A stretch of 64,000 bases of DNA from Halorussus sp. MSC15.2. GTDB lineage: Archaea > Halobacteriota > Halobacteria > Halobacteriales > Haladaptataceae. The stretch spans positions 1 to 64,000 of the forward strand of contig NZ_VSLZ01000002.1 of NCBI RefSeq assembly GCF_010747475.1. Direction: 5' to 3'. The notes below the pieces were generated by a model, which was not told the DNA's origin, ran no database searches, and saw only the letters and a list, made by a program, of their open reading frames with translations. Made by a program: the position numbers and the translations under genes. This document shows, one piece after another, positions 52,707 to 62,552 of this stretch (within the stretch, counting starts at the first letter, position 1; every line of letters begins with the position of its first letter).

Positions 52707-53642
52707 TTACTTGTGGCGGTCGAGCAGGTCGTAGCTACGCTCCCACTCGTAGTCCTCGTCGAAGTACCGCTCGGCCAGCGGTTCCTCGGGCATGTCGCCC
52801 GTGGCCTGCTTCTCCTGCTGGTAAGAGGGCCGGTCCTCGTCGTGGTAGAACCGACCGGTCAGGACCTCGCCCTCGTAGAGCGCGTCCTCGGCCTTCTGCA
52901 TCATCTCCGAGGCCTCGCCGCGGTCGGTGATGTCGAAGTCGTAGTCGTCGCTGTCCTGCACGTCGATGTACGGGACGTACTGCTTGGCGTCCTTGTTCCA
53001 CGTCGGGCACTGCGTGAGGAAGTCCACGTGGGCGAACCCGTCGTGTTCCATCGCCTCCGTGAGAATCTCCTTGGCCTGATTCGGGTTGACCGCCGCGGTC
53101 CGGGCGACGTAGGACGCACCCGAGGTCAGCGCGAGCGACAGCGGTCGAATCGGCTGTTTGGCGCTGCCGTGAGGCTGGGTCTTCGACTTGTGACCCTTCG
53201 GACTGGTCGGGGAGGTCTGGCCCTTCGTCAGCCCGAAGATTTCGTTGTCGAAGACGATGTAGGTCATGTCGTGGTTCTCGCGGGCGGTGTGCATGAAGTG
53301 GTTCCCGCCGATGCCGTAGCCGTCACCGTCGCCACCTGCGGCGACGACTTCGAGGTCGGGGTTGGCCATCTTGGCCGCGCGAGCGACCGGCAGGGCGCGG
53401 CCGTGGATGGAGTGGAAGCCGTAGCTCCGGAAGTAGCTCGACAGCTTCCCCGAACAGCCGATGCCCGTCACGAGGAGCGTCTCCTCGGGGTTACGACCGA
53501 CTTCCGGCATGGCCTGTTTCAGCGCCTTCAGCACGCCGAAGTCGCCACAGCCCGGACACCACGTCGCCTGCGGTTCGATTTCCGGGGTGAACTCGTCTCG
53601 GTCTATCTCGCGGTCCTCGCCGATTGCGTTGAATACACTCAT
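52707..53642 (-). CDS. korB: 2-oxoacid:ferredoxin oxidoreductase, beta subunit
   Basis: The product is 311 aa. TPEIEPQATWCPGCGDFGVL with the iron-sulfur or TPP-site Cys pair; TGIGCSGKLSSYFRSYGFHS; ALPVARAAKMANPDLEVVAA; and the thiamine-diphosphate motif GGDGDGYGIGGNHFMHTARE at about residues 107-126. TSPTSPKGHKSKTQPHGSAK is typical of haloarchaeal KorB. With the alpha subunit 2 bp upstream it forms the ferredoxin-reducing enzyme that replaces NAD-dependent 2-oxoacid dehydrogenases, acting on 2-oxoglutarate or pyruvate. Which of the two is not certain, because haloarchaea have both PorAB and KorAB. Confidence 0.9.
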   Translation of the reverse strand: MSVFNAIGEDREIDRDEFTPEIEPQATWCPGCGDFGVLKALKQAMPEVGRNPEETLLVTGIGCSGKLSSYFRSYGFHSIHGRALPVARAAKMANPDLEVVAAGGDGDGYGIGGNHFMHTARENHDMTYIVFDNEIFGLTKGQTSPTSPKGHKSKTQPHGSAKQPIRPLSLALTSGASYVARTAAVNPNQAKEILTEAMEHDGFAHVDFLTQCPTWNKDAKQYVPYIDVQDSDDYDFDITDRGEASEMMQKAEDALYEGEVLTGRFYHDEDRPSYQQEKQATGDMPEEPLAERYFDEDYEWERSYDLLDRHK

Positions 53643-53644
53643 GG

Positions 53645-55543
53645 TTAATCACCCGTTGCGGATTCGATGCGAACGTTGTACTGGCTCAGGTCGGTCCCCT
53701 CGCCGATGCGGCTCTCGAAGCCGGAGACGACCTCTTCCGGTTCGAAGGGGTTGCCGTCGTACTTGAGCAGGCTGTACAGCTTCTCGCCGAACCGACCGAG
53801 TTGGCCCTGAATGTGTCGGCGGAACTGGGCCGTCGCGTTCATCTCGACGACCAGCGCCTCGTCCACGCTCTCGAGGAACTCGGTCACTTCGTCCTTGGCG
53901 AACGGCATGATGTCGCTGACGTTCATCGCCTTGACCGAGTGACCGGCCTCGTTCAGTCGGTCCACCGCCTCCTCGGCGACGCCCTTCGTGGAACCGAAGC
54001 TGAGGATACCGTAGTCGGCGTCCTCCGGACCGTAGACCGGTTGGTGGTCCGCGTTCTCCGCGAGTTCCTCGCGGATGGAGTCGAGCTTGGACATCCGTCG
54101 GTTCATCTGGAGGACGCGGTTGGTCGGGTCCTCGCTGATGTGGCCGACTTCGTTGTGTTCGTTACCCGAGGCGAGGTAGTTCCCGCCCTTCTGGCCGGGG
54201 AGCGAGCGCGGACTGACGCCGCCGCGCTCGCCGTCGTCGTCGTACATGTACCGCTTGAACCGACCGGCTTCCTGCACGGCCGCTTCGAGGTCTTCCTCGG
54301 TGACGACGCTGCCGATGTCGGGGTTCGGCTCTTCGTCGAAGACTCTCTCGGGGACGGTCTGGTGGCCGCCCGAGAGTTTCTGGTCGTAGAGGACGATAGC
54401 CGGAATCTGGTACTCGTAGGCGATTTCGAACGCCTTGCGGGTCTGTTCGTAACACTCGGCCGCGTCGCCGGGTGCGAACACGACGCGGTTGGAGTCGCCC
54501 TGACTCGTGTACAGGACGTGTTCGAGGTCGCCCTGTTCGGGCTTGGTCGGCATCCCGGTCGAACCGCCCGCGCGCATCGACTCCACGAGCACGATGGGCG
54601 TCTCGGTCATCTCCGCGAGACCGAGCGGTTCGGACATCAGCGCGAACCCGCCGCCCGACGACCCGGACATCGCCTTCACGCCGGAGTGGCTCGCACCGAT
54701 GGCCAGCGACGCCGCGGCGATTTCGTCCTCGACCTGCTCGGAGATACCGCCCATGTCCGGCAGGTGCTGGGTCATGATGGTGAACACGTCGGTCCACGGC
54801 GTCATGGGGTAACCCGAGATGAACCGACAGCCCTCGTCGAGGGCACCGTACGCGATACCGTGGGACCCCGAGACGAGGACCTGCTCCTCGTCCTGCGTCC
54901 CGGTCGGAGCGCGCAGGTCGTGGCTGTGGTCGTAGTCGTCCTGGACGGACTCGTAGGCCTCTTCGAGAATCTGGAGGTTCGCTTCGAGCACGTCGCCGCT
55001 CATCGCGTCCTCCATCAGGTCCTCGATGTACTGGAGGTCCATGTCGAGCAGCGCCGCGGTGGCACCGACGCCCGCGGTGTTACGCATGACCTCTCGACCG
55101 TGTTCCTTGGCGAGTCCTCGGAGGTCGAGGTCGTAGACGTGCCAGTCGTTCTCCTCGACGCGCTCGTCGAAGTTCTCGATTTCGTCGGTGTCGAGCAGGC
55201 CCGTGTCGTACACGATGATGCCGCCCTCGCGGAGTTCGTCGAGGTTCTCGCTCAGCGGCTTTATCTCCTCGTTGCCGTAGTAGGCCTCCTCCTGCGGGTT
55301 CCGGGCGAAACTGTCGCCCAGCGCGAGCAGGAAATTGTAGCCGTCTCCCCGCGACTTTACCTCCTCGTCGCTCGCCCGAATCTCTACGTACGTGTGGCCG
55401 CCGCGGATGCGCGACGGGTAGTGTCGGTGCGTGAAGACGTTCAGGCCCGAGCGCATCAGCGCTTTGGCGAAGTTCTGGCTCGTCGAGTCGATTCCGTCTC
55501 CGGAACCGCCCGCGATTCGCCAGATGAGTTCGTCGTTAGTCAT
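53645..55543 (-). CDS. korA: 2-oxoacid:ferredoxin oxidoreductase, alpha (gamma-alpha fused) subunit
   Basis: A 632-aa protein. The N-terminal 190 residues are the gamma domain (IWRIAGGSGDGIDSTSQNFA, HYPSRIRGGHTYVEI), fused to the alpha domain (GSHGIAYGALDEGCRFISGY with the YPMTPWTD motif, ISEQVEDEIAAASLAIGASH, TGMPTKPEQGDLEHVLYTSQ). The gamma-alpha fusion is the normal form in haloarchaea. Only 2 bp separate its stop from korB, so the pair is one transcript. It catalyses oxidative decarboxylation of 2-oxoacids with CoA and ferredoxin. A TATA-like GATTTATC on the minus strand lies about 40 nt before the ATG at 55543. Confidence 0.92.
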   Translation of the reverse strand: MTNDELIWRIAGGSGDGIDSTSQNFAKALMRSGLNVFTHRHYPSRIRGGHTYVEIRASDEEVKSRGDGYNFLLALGDSFARNPQEEAYYGNEEIKPLSENLDELREGGIIVYDTGLLDTDEIENFDERVEENDWHVYDLDLRGLAKEHGREVMRNTAGVGATAALLDMDLQYIEDLMEDAMSGDVLEANLQILEEAYESVQDDYDHSHDLRAPTGTQDEEQVLVSGSHGIAYGALDEGCRFISGYPMTPWTDVFTIMTQHLPDMGGISEQVEDEIAAASLAIGASHSGVKAMSGSSGGGFALMSEPLGLAEMTETPIVLVESMRAGGSTGMPTKPEQGDLEHVLYTSQGDSNRVVFAPGDAAECYEQTRKAFEIAYEYQIPAIVLYDQKLSGGHQTVPERVFDEEPNPDIGSVVTEEDLEAAVQEAGRFKRYMYDDDGERGGVSPRSLPGQKGGNYLASGNEHNEVGHISEDPTNRVLQMNRRMSKLDSIREELAENADHQPVYGPEDADYGILSFGSTKGVAEEAVDRLNEAGHSVKAMNVSDIMPFAKDEVTEFLESVDEALVVEMNATAQFRRHIQGQLGRFGEKLYSLLKYDGNPFEPEEVVSGFESRIGEGTDLSQYNVRIESATGD

Positions 55544-55749
55544 ATTGGTCTCTCACGGCCGTTAGGCCCAGTGATTGAAGATAAATCGGGGAATCAGTAA
55601 AGCCTTTGCTATAGATTAGCAAGGATTGTTCATGAGGGTTACCCAGTAATGTCTAGTTTACCACCGTTTTCGTCCGCGTGTGACCCTCTCGTCTCGTCCG
55701 TGTTTTCGAATACTCACCCCCATTAATTGGCAAATCTCCAAACACTTAG

Positions 55750-55757
55750 TTTATATG
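55750..55757 (+). promoter_or_regulatory. TATA box for the PKD-type surface protein
   Basis: TTTATATG lies 24-31 nt before the ATG at 55781, which supports that start over the in-frame ATG at 55727. Confidence 0.7.
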
Positions 55758-55780
55758 TAAAAGGGTGGCAAACAACCCGC

Positions 55781-58700
55781 ATGTCGAAGTGGATGCTGGT
55801 CGCCCTCGTCGTGCTACTCGTCGTGACGCCAGTCACTTCCGGAACACTCCGTCCAAAGGACAGTGCGTCTCCCAACGAAACTCCGCTCGCAGATGCTGGA
55901 CTCGACCAAGAGGTGAAGAAGGGTGCGACGGTGCTGTTCGACGGTACTGGCTCTCGTGATTCGGACGGACGAATTAAACGGTACAACTGGTCGATTCGGA
56001 CGCCGGGTAACGAGACACTTGGCCCCGACTGTCCGACCTGCGCTCGAACGCGGTTCACGCCGAACGAAATCGGTCGGTACCGCGTCACGCTCACGGTAAC
56101 CGACGATAGCGGTACCACGAGTTCTGATACGCTCTACGTCGATGTCGCGTCCGGTACAGGTCCGACAATCTCCCTCTCCGGGCCGGACCGCCCGGACGTT
56201 GGTTCTACGGTGAACTACACTGCGAACCTCGACTCGGGGGCCGCTTCGCTCGGGTACGTCGTCTGGACCGCCGATGGTATCGTGATTGCCAATCACACCC
56301 TCTCGGCGGACCAACAGTCTGACACGGCGAGCAAGCACTTCCCGACCGCGGGCGAACGCACGATTACGGCGACCGTCTACGACACCGATAATCGTTCGAG
56401 TACGGCGTCGATATCGGTCGATGTACGGACGGACCCCCCGGATGAATCGCCGGGAACGAACCCTTCCATCGCAAACCGGAGTTCACCGACGGTAACTGGC
56501 GATAAAATCGTCACGGGGGGAGAACCGCTCCGAGGTGAGTACTCTGTTCGCCTCGATGCGGCCACTGACTCAATCGATTCCATTCGGTGGCGAAACGCGG
56601 CCGGTCGCGTCGGAACTGGGCGGTCGATAACTCGAACGTGGGAACCCGGTGACCACGAACTGTACGCTGTCGTAACGTACACCGACGGGTCGGAGAGCGT
56701 CGCGACGTTCGCCGACGGAACGACCACGGTCGTAGCCGACCCCCGACCGAACGTCTCAGTCACGTCGCTCGACGGACACGGTTCCATCTCGGGCAGTGTA
56801 ACCGGTATCGACGAGTATCGAAATCTCGACGCACTCGCCGTCCAAATCGACGGGGAGACCGTCGCAACTGCGCGCCCGACCCGCCGTGGTCACCGCCGGT
56901 TCGATTTCGACCGTCGGCGACAGGTCCACTTCTCACACACTGACTTTACGCCCGGTGAACGTCACTCGGTGACGGTCGTCGCTACCGACGAGCGCGGACA
57001 GACGACACGCGTAAGTCGAGACCTCGTTCCCGTCAAGCAACCGGAAGTCGTCCGGTCCGAGTTCGTCAACGACCCCGTTGATTCGTACCACTCACGTATT
57101 GACCCGAAACGGTACGCAGCGCATCACGTGTTGGAGATTAATCTAAATGGTGTCGAACCTAGTAATCTGAGTATAAGTACCGACCACGAGGACGAGTTTA
57201 TAAAGGTTCTCGAAGATGGTGCGTATACGAGAGAAAGAGAGTACAGCAATGGGAATCTTCTCGTACATACGTACTGGGCCGGCGAGAAGCCTAAGGAATA
57301 CGACCTGAGTATTCATCTATCTGCACTTTCACCAAGTAAAGAAACGAATTGGTCAAGTAGATACTCCGATAGCTTCAAAGTCACACCTAGTAAACCCGAA
57401 CTGAGACTGAACATCGTCAACGATGGGACGAAGAAATACATCACTAGGGAACACGGTATCCTAGTCGATGCGACCCGGTCGTTCGACCCCGACGGGACGA
57501 ACCTCAAGTACATCTGGAAGTACGGCGCTGAACCGACGAAACCCGACAACACGACGGCCAAGTTCAGTGCTTACGAGCGAGCAGCGAGTATCGTCGAGGA
57601 CCAGTACGACCTCAGAACGAAGCGGAACTTCGACTTCCTGAACTACTTCGTACCCGATATATCGGAGAGTACCGCTCTCGGTGACGGGCCGCACTATCAG
57701 AACGAGACGGTACGCGTCCGAGTGCAGACGGAACCGTACCACTTCTCCAAACAGACGTACTACCGCGATTTCTCGCTGGGTATCTCCGTGTCGAATCCCG
57801 CTGCGAGCGTTGTCGAGTGGAAAACCGTCGAGGCATCGAATAGTCGCCATTCCGAACCGACTGAAGACGCGTATCGATACGTCGGAATCGTCGAGATTCC
57901 TGCCGAGATACTCTCGACCGCTTCTGGGAGACCGACAGTAACCATCTACAACGAGCAGAATACGAGAAAGAGAGTCCGTACGCAAATCCCCGAAATCGGT
58001 ATTCTGGTCGAAGACGAGCGGTACTGGTCCAACGTCTCCGTACGGAATCTCACGTACTTGGTGGAGAAGCATCGCGTGCGCGAAGTCAAGGTCAACGACG
58101 AGCAACGACGTGATGAACTCCTCGAAGATGGGTACCGCGTGCAGGAAGTGGATAACAATACGAAATACGTCCTCGAAGAGTGGACCAAGGTTCGAGACGC
58201 GAAGTACGAGAAAGTAACAAAGACGTTCTCGGACAGACGTCAGCGGAACATGTTCCTCTCGTCGTCACCATCTTGGTATCGTGACGGGACGGTCCGAAAG
58301 GAGGAGACGCGGACGAGGGAGTACTCCAAGTGGTTCGACTCTTCGACGACGCCGTCCCCAAGACGGTGGTTCGATTCGAGTTTAGAGAACGGCGAACGGA
58401 CTGGAGCGACGCGTCGGGTCCAAGTCGAATCCGCCGAGTACAGAACGTTACGCCAGTACCGATACGATTACGAAGTCCAACGGACGGGAACCAGAACGGA
58501 AACCCGCTGTAGCCTCCGATTTGGATGCCGTGATGTAACCGTGAGGTACACGTACACGGTCACGAAGTCATCGACGTACTGGGCTAGTTCTAGTTACGGT
58601 GCGGGTCACACCTTTACGGGCAAAACGAAGCGGCGGAAGGTCGAGGACGCAGTGTACGAAACACGGTTCGAGGTGCGGTATCAGACACAGTTTACCGAAC

Positions 58701-59134
58701 TGGTCACGTACTTCAACGTGGCGCGAGACGAACAAGTGCAACCGGCCCAGTACGAGTGGAAAGCGAAAGCATCGACGATGGACTACGTGGCCGCTCGGAA
58801 GCAAGCGAGAACCAGCGATAGTTGGCGAATCGCTACGGAGACCGTGAAGAGATGGACTCTCGTTCGTAACGAGAGTACGTCGTCCTTCTGGACCTCTGTC
58901 TACTCGAACGAGAGTGAAGTGGTGAAGACGAAGGCGGTAGTCGCCGGTGAGTTCTCGAAGCAGTACTACAACTCGAAGACGGGGGAAACAGTCGAAAAAA
59001 GCGGCTATCGTTCGGTGGAACTCGTATATCCGACAGCGTGGCGGAGTGAAGCCATAATAGAAAAACTAACTAAAGAACAAGAAACTAATGAGTGGTGTGA
59101 AATAAAGCCTGCTTGCTCAGAGCAGGGGAGCTAG
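55781..59134 (+). CDS. Large secreted PKD-type surface protein with duplicated C-terminal modules
   Basis: The product is 1117 aa from the ATG at 55781 (MSKWMLVALVVLLVVTPVTS, a clear signal peptide). A PKD domain follows: ADAGLDQEVKKGATVLFDGT with SRDSDGRIKRYNWSI and RYRVTLTVTDDSGTTSSDT. Two or three further Ig/PKD-like domains reach about residue 440, with another PKD-like stretch DATRSFDPDGTNLKYIWKYG near 565. Past residue 730 the protein changes to Tyr/Arg/Thr/Trp-rich segments containing two similar modules, TGATRRVQVESAEYRTLRQY and TGKTKRRKVEDAVYETRFEV, about 70 residues apart. No C-terminal membrane anchor is seen. The next gene, 8 bp away, does have one, so the two may form a surface complex. 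Lower GC than the flanks suggests transfer. Confidence 0.85.
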   Translation: MSKWMLVALVVLLVVTPVTSGTLRPKDSASPNETPLADAGLDQEVKKGATVLFDGTGSRDSDGRIKRYNWSIRTPGNETLGPDCPTCARTRFTPNEIGRYRVTLTVTDDSGTTSSDTLYVDVASGTGPTISLSGPDRPDVGSTVNYTANLDSGAASLGYVVWTADGIVIANHTLSADQQSDTASKHFPTAGERTITATVYDTDNRSSTASISVDVRTDPPDESPGTNPSIANRSSPTVTGDKIVTGGEPLRGEYSVRLDAATDSIDSIRWRNAAGRVGTGRSITRTWEPGDHELYAVVTYTDGSESVATFADGTTTVVADPRPNVSVTSLDGHGSISGSVTGIDEYRNLDALAVQIDGETVATARPTRRGHRRFDFDRRRQVHFSHTDFTPGERHSVTVVATDERGQTTRVSRDLVPVKQPEVVRSEFVNDPVDSYHSRIDPKRYAAHHVLEINLNGVEPSNLSISTDHEDEFIKVLEDGAYTREREYSNGNLLVHTYWAGEKPKEYDLSIHLSALSPSKETNWSSRYSDSFKVTPSKPELRLNIVNDGTKKYITREHGILVDATRSFDPDGTNLKYIWKYGAEPTKPDNTTAKFSAYERAASIVEDQYDLRTKRNFDFLNYFVPDISESTALGDGPHYQNETVRVRVQTEPYHFSKQTYYRDFSLGISVSNPAASVVEWKTVEASNSRHSEPTEDAYRYVGIVEIPAEILSTASGRPTVTIYNEQNTRKRVRTQIPEIGILVEDERYWSNVSVRNLTYLVEKHRVREVKVNDEQRRDELLEDGYRVQEVDNNTKYVLEEWTKVRDAKYEKVTKTFSDRRQRNMFLSSSPSWYRDGTVRKEETRTREYSKWFDSSTTPSPRRWFDSSLENGERTGATRRVQVESAEYRTLRQYRYDYEVQRTGTRTETRCSLRFGCRDVTVRYTYTVTKSSTYWASSSYGAGHTFTGKTKRRKVEDAVYETRFEVRYQTQFTELVTYFNVARDEQVQPAQYEWKAKASTMDYVAARKQARTSDSWRIATETVKRWTLVRNESTSSFWTSVYSNESEVVKTKAVVAGEFSKQYYNSKTGETVEKSGYRSVELVYPTAWRSEAIIEKLTKEQETNEWCEIKPACSEQGS

Positions 59135-59142
59135 CCACTGGC

Positions 59143-60075
59143 ATGAACTGGAAGACCTCGTACGTCGTCGCGTTGATGGTACTCGCTCTACTGACTTGCT
59201 TACAAGTCGGTGCAATCGACACTAGATACGCGAACAATGCCGAGACTCCGGCAGAAGTTTCGTCGTCTGGTGGCGTCGAATATCGCGTCTCACTCGATAC
59301 TAACGCCTCCACAGTGTTGGTCGAGTACGAGAATCCGTCTGACGATGAAATTGAACATGCAGGATATGTTGTAACAGTAGATAGACAGCAAGTATATGAG
59401 TCAGAATTCAACCTCTCGGAAGAGGAACACCGAACAAAGAGGATAAACATCACGTCTGGAATAAATGTTAATCAGGACGAACACACCGTCACGTTCTCGA
59501 CGTTCGGCGGACATGCGTATCTCAATTTCACCCGGAGTATCGACTCCGCCGACTCGGGTCAGATACCGACCCCGTACATCTCGGACGTGAACCTCACGAA
59601 GGGAACAGTCGATGGTGCGCCGTCAGCAGTCGCAAACGTGACCCTCGTGAATCCCTCGAAACAACTCTACGGGACCAAACTCATGGTCCACACCACCGGG
59701 ACCGACGGAAGTTACTATCCCGCGTCGGTCCGACCGGGTGACTCGCGGACCATCACGGTCGAACTCCTCGACAATCGCGGTGCGAAAATCGCGGGCGAGG
59801 CGCGCCTCTACACTGGCAACATGACGACGAGAGAGGGTGCTATCGACCAAGTCGAGTTCGCCGGGCAAACGAGAACGGAGACTCGCGTATGGAATAGTTC
59901 GTACGAGCCTGTCAAACCGACGTGGATGGACGACCACTACCAGTATCACAACGACAGTTACGCTCGAAGCCGCGCCGAGAAAATCAGCGGCGGTCACGAA
60001 GTGGCTGGCGTACCACTGGCGTATTTCGCTGTGGCGGTTTTCGTCGGGTTGGTAGTTCTCCGAAGACTCCGCTGA
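59143..60075 (+). CDS. Membrane-anchored extracellular partner protein
   Basis: The product is 310 aa from the ATG at 59143 (MNWKTSYVVALMVLALLTCL, signal peptide). The extracellular part is beta-rich with several N-glycosylation sequons (NAS, NLS, NIT, NFT, NLT, NVT, NMT). TVLVEYENPSDDEIEHAGYV and SAVANVTLVNPSKQLYGTKL look like Ig-fold (CARDB-like) strands. One C-terminal helix (VPLAYFAVAVFVGLVVLRRLR) with a basic end anchors it with the tail inside the cell. It is 8 bp downstream of the PKD-type gene and of similar composition, so the two form one operon. Function unknown; adhesion or cell-envelope assembly are possible roles. Confidence 0.8.
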   Translation: MNWKTSYVVALMVLALLTCLQVGAIDTRYANNAETPAEVSSSGGVEYRVSLDTNASTVLVEYENPSDDEIEHAGYVVTVDRQQVYESEFNLSEEEHRTKRINITSGINVNQDEHTVTFSTFGGHAYLNFTRSIDSADSGQIPTPYISDVNLTKGTVDGAPSAVANVTLVNPSKQLYGTKLMVHTTGTDGSYYPASVRPGDSRTITVELLDNRGAKIAGEARLYTGNMTTREGAIDQVEFAGQTRTETRVWNSSYEPVKPTWMDDHYQYHNDSYARSRAEKISGGHEVAGVPLAYFAVAVFVGLVVLRRLR

Positions 60076-60081
60076 AACGAC

Positions 60082-60294
60082 CTACGACTCCTTCGTGCGG
60101 ATAATCTCCCGCATGTTGACGTAGATGTCCCGCGGCGACGTTTCCTCGTCAGGGTCGTAGAGGTCACTCACGCGGTAGAGCATCGCGGCGACTAGCTTGC
60201 TCTCCGAACTCTCGCCGCGAATCTCCTCGCCGATTTCACGGAGCGTCTCTGCACGCTCTTCGTCCGGTCCGTAGGTGCCTTCGTCGTGCGACAT
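60082..60294 (-). CDS. Small conserved-looking hypothetical protein
   Basis: Seventy acidic residues, MSHDEGTYGPDEERAETLRE then LVAAMLYRVSDLYDPDEETS and VNMREIIRTKES. It begins three bases after the stop of the Mrp-like ATPase in the same direction, so it is co-transcribed and may act with it. No motif was recognised. Confidence 0.7.
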   Translation of the reverse strand: MSHDEGTYGPDEERAETLREIGEEIRGESSESKLVAAMLYRVSDLYDPDEETSPRDIYVNMREIIRTKES

Positions 60295-60297
60295 GGT

Positions 60298-61332
60298 TCA
60301 GCGTTGTTGGCGTCGCCTGATAACGCCGACGTTGTTGGCGACGTTCTCGGTCAGCACGCGGAAGGCGTCGCCGGTCTCGCTGTCCTCGTCCAACACGATG
60401 GGTTTGCCCTCGTCCCCGCCGGTCCGAACCGACGGGTCGATGGGGATGGACCCGAGGAACGGCATGTCGTTCTCCTCGGCGAACTTCGCACCGCCGCCCC
60501 GACCGAAGATGTCGTGTTCGGACCCGCAGTCGGGGCACCGGAACGTGGACATGTTCTCGGCGATGCCGAGGACGTTGGTGTCGTGCTTGCCGAACATCCG
60601 GAGACCTTTGCGAGCGTCGTCGATGGCGACTTCTTGAGGCGTCGTCACGATGACCGCGCCGGTGACCGGGACGCTCTGGAGGAGCGTGAGCTGGGCGTCG
60701 CCGGTCCCCGGCGGGAGGTCCACGACCATGTAGTCGAGGTGGCCCCACTCCACGTCCTCCCAGAGTTGGGTGAGGACCTTGTGGACCATCGGACCGCGCC
60801 AGATGACGGGGTCGTCCTCGCCGACGAGGAACGCCATGCTCATGAGTTTCACGCCGAACTGCTCGGGCGGAATCATGGTCTCGTCTTCGGTGGCCTTCGG
60901 TACCTCGTCGGCGTCCACCATCCGGGGGACGTTCGGGCCGTACACGTCGGCGTCGAACAGTCCGACGCGCGCGCCGAGTTGCGAGAGACCCGCCGCGATG
61001 TTGACCGCGACGGTCGATTTGCCGACGCCGCCTTTCCCGGAGGCGACCGCGATGATGTTCTTGACGTTCGGTAGAACCTGCTCATCCGCGGAGACGTCCT
61101 CGTCAACGCGGGCCGAGAGTTCGACCTCGACGCCGTGGTCCGAGAGGACTTCTCTGACGCGGTTGGCGATTTGGGTTTCGTTAGGCGAGTACGGTGCACC
61201 CAGCGCCAGCGATACAGTGACGGTGTCGTCGTCGACCGACACGTCGTTGACGAGACCCAGCGAGACGATGTCGTCCCGGAGGTCGGGGTCTTCGACCTCT
61301 CGCAGCAAGTCACGTACCTCTGATTCGTCCAT
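60298..61332 (-). CDS. Mrp/NBP35-family P-loop ATPase (iron-sulfur cluster carrier)
   Basis: The product is 344 aa. The N-terminal 80 residues are a MIP18/DUF59 domain (EVEDPDLRDDIVSLGLVNDV). The deviant Walker A GKGGVGKST is at about residues 98-106; GLFDADVYGPNVPRM is switch I; MVVDLPPGTGDAQLTLLQSV is switch II; and a CPDC pair in NMSTFRCPDCGSEHD binds the bridging Fe-S cluster. These proteins carry and hand over [4Fe-4S] clusters to apoenzymes. It is divergent from moaA, itself a two-cluster enzyme, so a supporting role is plausible. Confidence 0.92.
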   Translation of the reverse strand: MDESEVRDLLREVEDPDLRDDIVSLGLVNDVSVDDDTVTVSLALGAPYSPNETQIANRVREVLSDHGVEVELSARVDEDVSADEQVLPNVKNIIAVASGKGGVGKSTVAVNIAAGLSQLGARVGLFDADVYGPNVPRMVDADEVPKATEDETMIPPEQFGVKLMSMAFLVGEDDPVIWRGPMVHKVLTQLWEDVEWGHLDYMVVDLPPGTGDAQLTLLQSVPVTGAVIVTTPQEVAIDDARKGLRMFGKHDTNVLGIAENMSTFRCPDCGSEHDIFGRGGGAKFAEENDMPFLGSIPIDPSVRTGGDEGKPIVLDEDSETGDAFRVLTENVANNVGVIRRRQQR

Positions 61333-61437
61333 GCCGGGATATTTGGAGCGAGGAGTCGATAAGCCTTGTCAACTCTCGGGTTGGTTGCGGCGACCCGCGT
61401 AATCGAAATCGGTTACGTCAGTCCCGTTTTCGACAGC

Positions 61438-61447
61438 GATTTTAAGG
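61438..61447 (+). promoter_or_regulatory. TATA-like element for moaA
   Basis: GATTTTAAGG lies 27-36 nt before the ATG at 61474, consistent with a leaderless message. Confidence 0.55.
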
Positions 61448-61473
61448 ACTCTCACGCGAAACCTCCAAGAGTG

Positions 61474-62457
61474 ATGTTGGAGGACGATTTCGGGCGTGAG
61501 GTCTCGGGCGTTCGGGTCTCGCTCACCGACCGGTGTAACTTCGACTGCGTCTACTGCCACAACGAGGGATTAGGCGACACGCGCGGTCCGATGGACGCCC
61601 AAGACGACGAGATGACCGCCGACGAAGTCGTCCGATTCCTCGAGGTCGCCAGCGAGTTCGACGTGGGGAAGGTCAAGTTCACCGGCGGCGAACCGATGCT
61701 GCGGCAGGACCTCGAAGAGATTATCCGACGAACGCCCGACGAAATGGAGGTCTCGCTCACGACCAACGGGACGTTCCTCCCCGGTCGCGCGCCCGACCTC
61801 GTGGAGGCCGGGTTAGAACGTGTGAACGTCTCCCAGGACGCGCTCGACCCCGAGGCGTTCGCGGAGGTCACGCAGAGCGGAGCCTACGACAAGGTCATCG
61901 AAGGAGTCCACGCCGCGGTGGACGCCGGACTCGACCCGGTCAAACTGAACATGGTCGTGTTCGAGCACACGGCGGGCTACGTCGAAGAGATGGTCGAACA
62001 CGTCGCCGAGAACGACGGTCTCCAACTGCAACTCATCCAGTACATGCCGGAACTCACCGGGAAGCCCGAGTGGAACATCGACATCCAGCGTGTCCACGAC
62101 TGGCTCGGCGATATCGCCGACGAAGTGGAGACCCGCGAGATGCACAACCGCCGCCGGTACTGGGTGGGCGGAACCGCGTCCGACGGTGGCATGGTCGAAA
62201 TCGTAGACCCCGTCGAGAACCCGCAGTTCTGTGCGAACTGCCATCGGGTGCGCGTCACGCACGAAGGATATCTAAAAGGGTGTCTGAATCGCAACGACGA
62301 CCTCCGCTCGATGGGCGAGATGACCAAAGACGAGATACGGGACACGTTCCGCGAAACCGTGGCCAACCGCGTGCCGTACTACGGCGAGTACATGGTGCGG
62401 GGCGACGACGACGAGTGGGAAATCAACGACGAGTACGTCGGTAACGCCGAGGCTTGA
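61474..62457 (+). CDS. moaA: MoaA-like radical SAM protein (GTP 3',8-cyclase)
   Basis: The product is 327 aa from the ATG at 61474 (a GTG lies one codon before). The radical-SAM cysteines CNFDCVYC are at residues 21-28. [15 protein letters not shown] follows, and the second cluster is marked by [20 protein letters not shown] then GC, the MoaA-specific C-terminal Cys pattern. MoaA with MoaC turns GTP into cyclic pyranopterin phosphate in molybdenum-cofactor synthesis. The usual C-terminal Gly-Gly is absent, as it ends EYVGNAEA. Other moa genes are not in the window. Confidence 0.88.
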   Translation: MLEDDFGREVSGVRVSLTDRCNFDCVYCHNEGLGDTRGPMDAQDDEMTADEVVRFLEVASEFDVGKVKFTGGEPMLRQDLEEIIRRTPDEMEVSLTTNGTFLPGRAPDLVEAGLERVNVSQDALDPEAFAEVTQSGAYDKVIEGVHAAVDAGLDPVKLNMVVFEHTAGYVEEMVEHVAENDGLQLQLIQYMPELTGKPEWNIDIQRVHDWLGDIADEVETREMHNRRRYWVGGTASDGGMVEIVDPVENPQFCANCHRVRVTHEGYLKGCLNRNDDLRSMGEMTKDEIRDTFRETVANRVPYYGEYMVRGDDDEWEINDEYVGNAEA

Positions 62458-62552
62458 CCCTTCTCGCGTCCGGATTGTCCCTCTTGTAGAGGCCCCAACG
62501 TTACGACCGACCGGCCCGCACACTTAACCTCGGCTTTGGTGATATTCGAATT

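Noticed and set aside
53801-55600. 599-codon ORF antisense to the 2-oxoacid oxidoreductase alpha gene
   Set aside because: A mirror frame of a high-GC acidic gene; the minus-strand product matches a known family along its full length.
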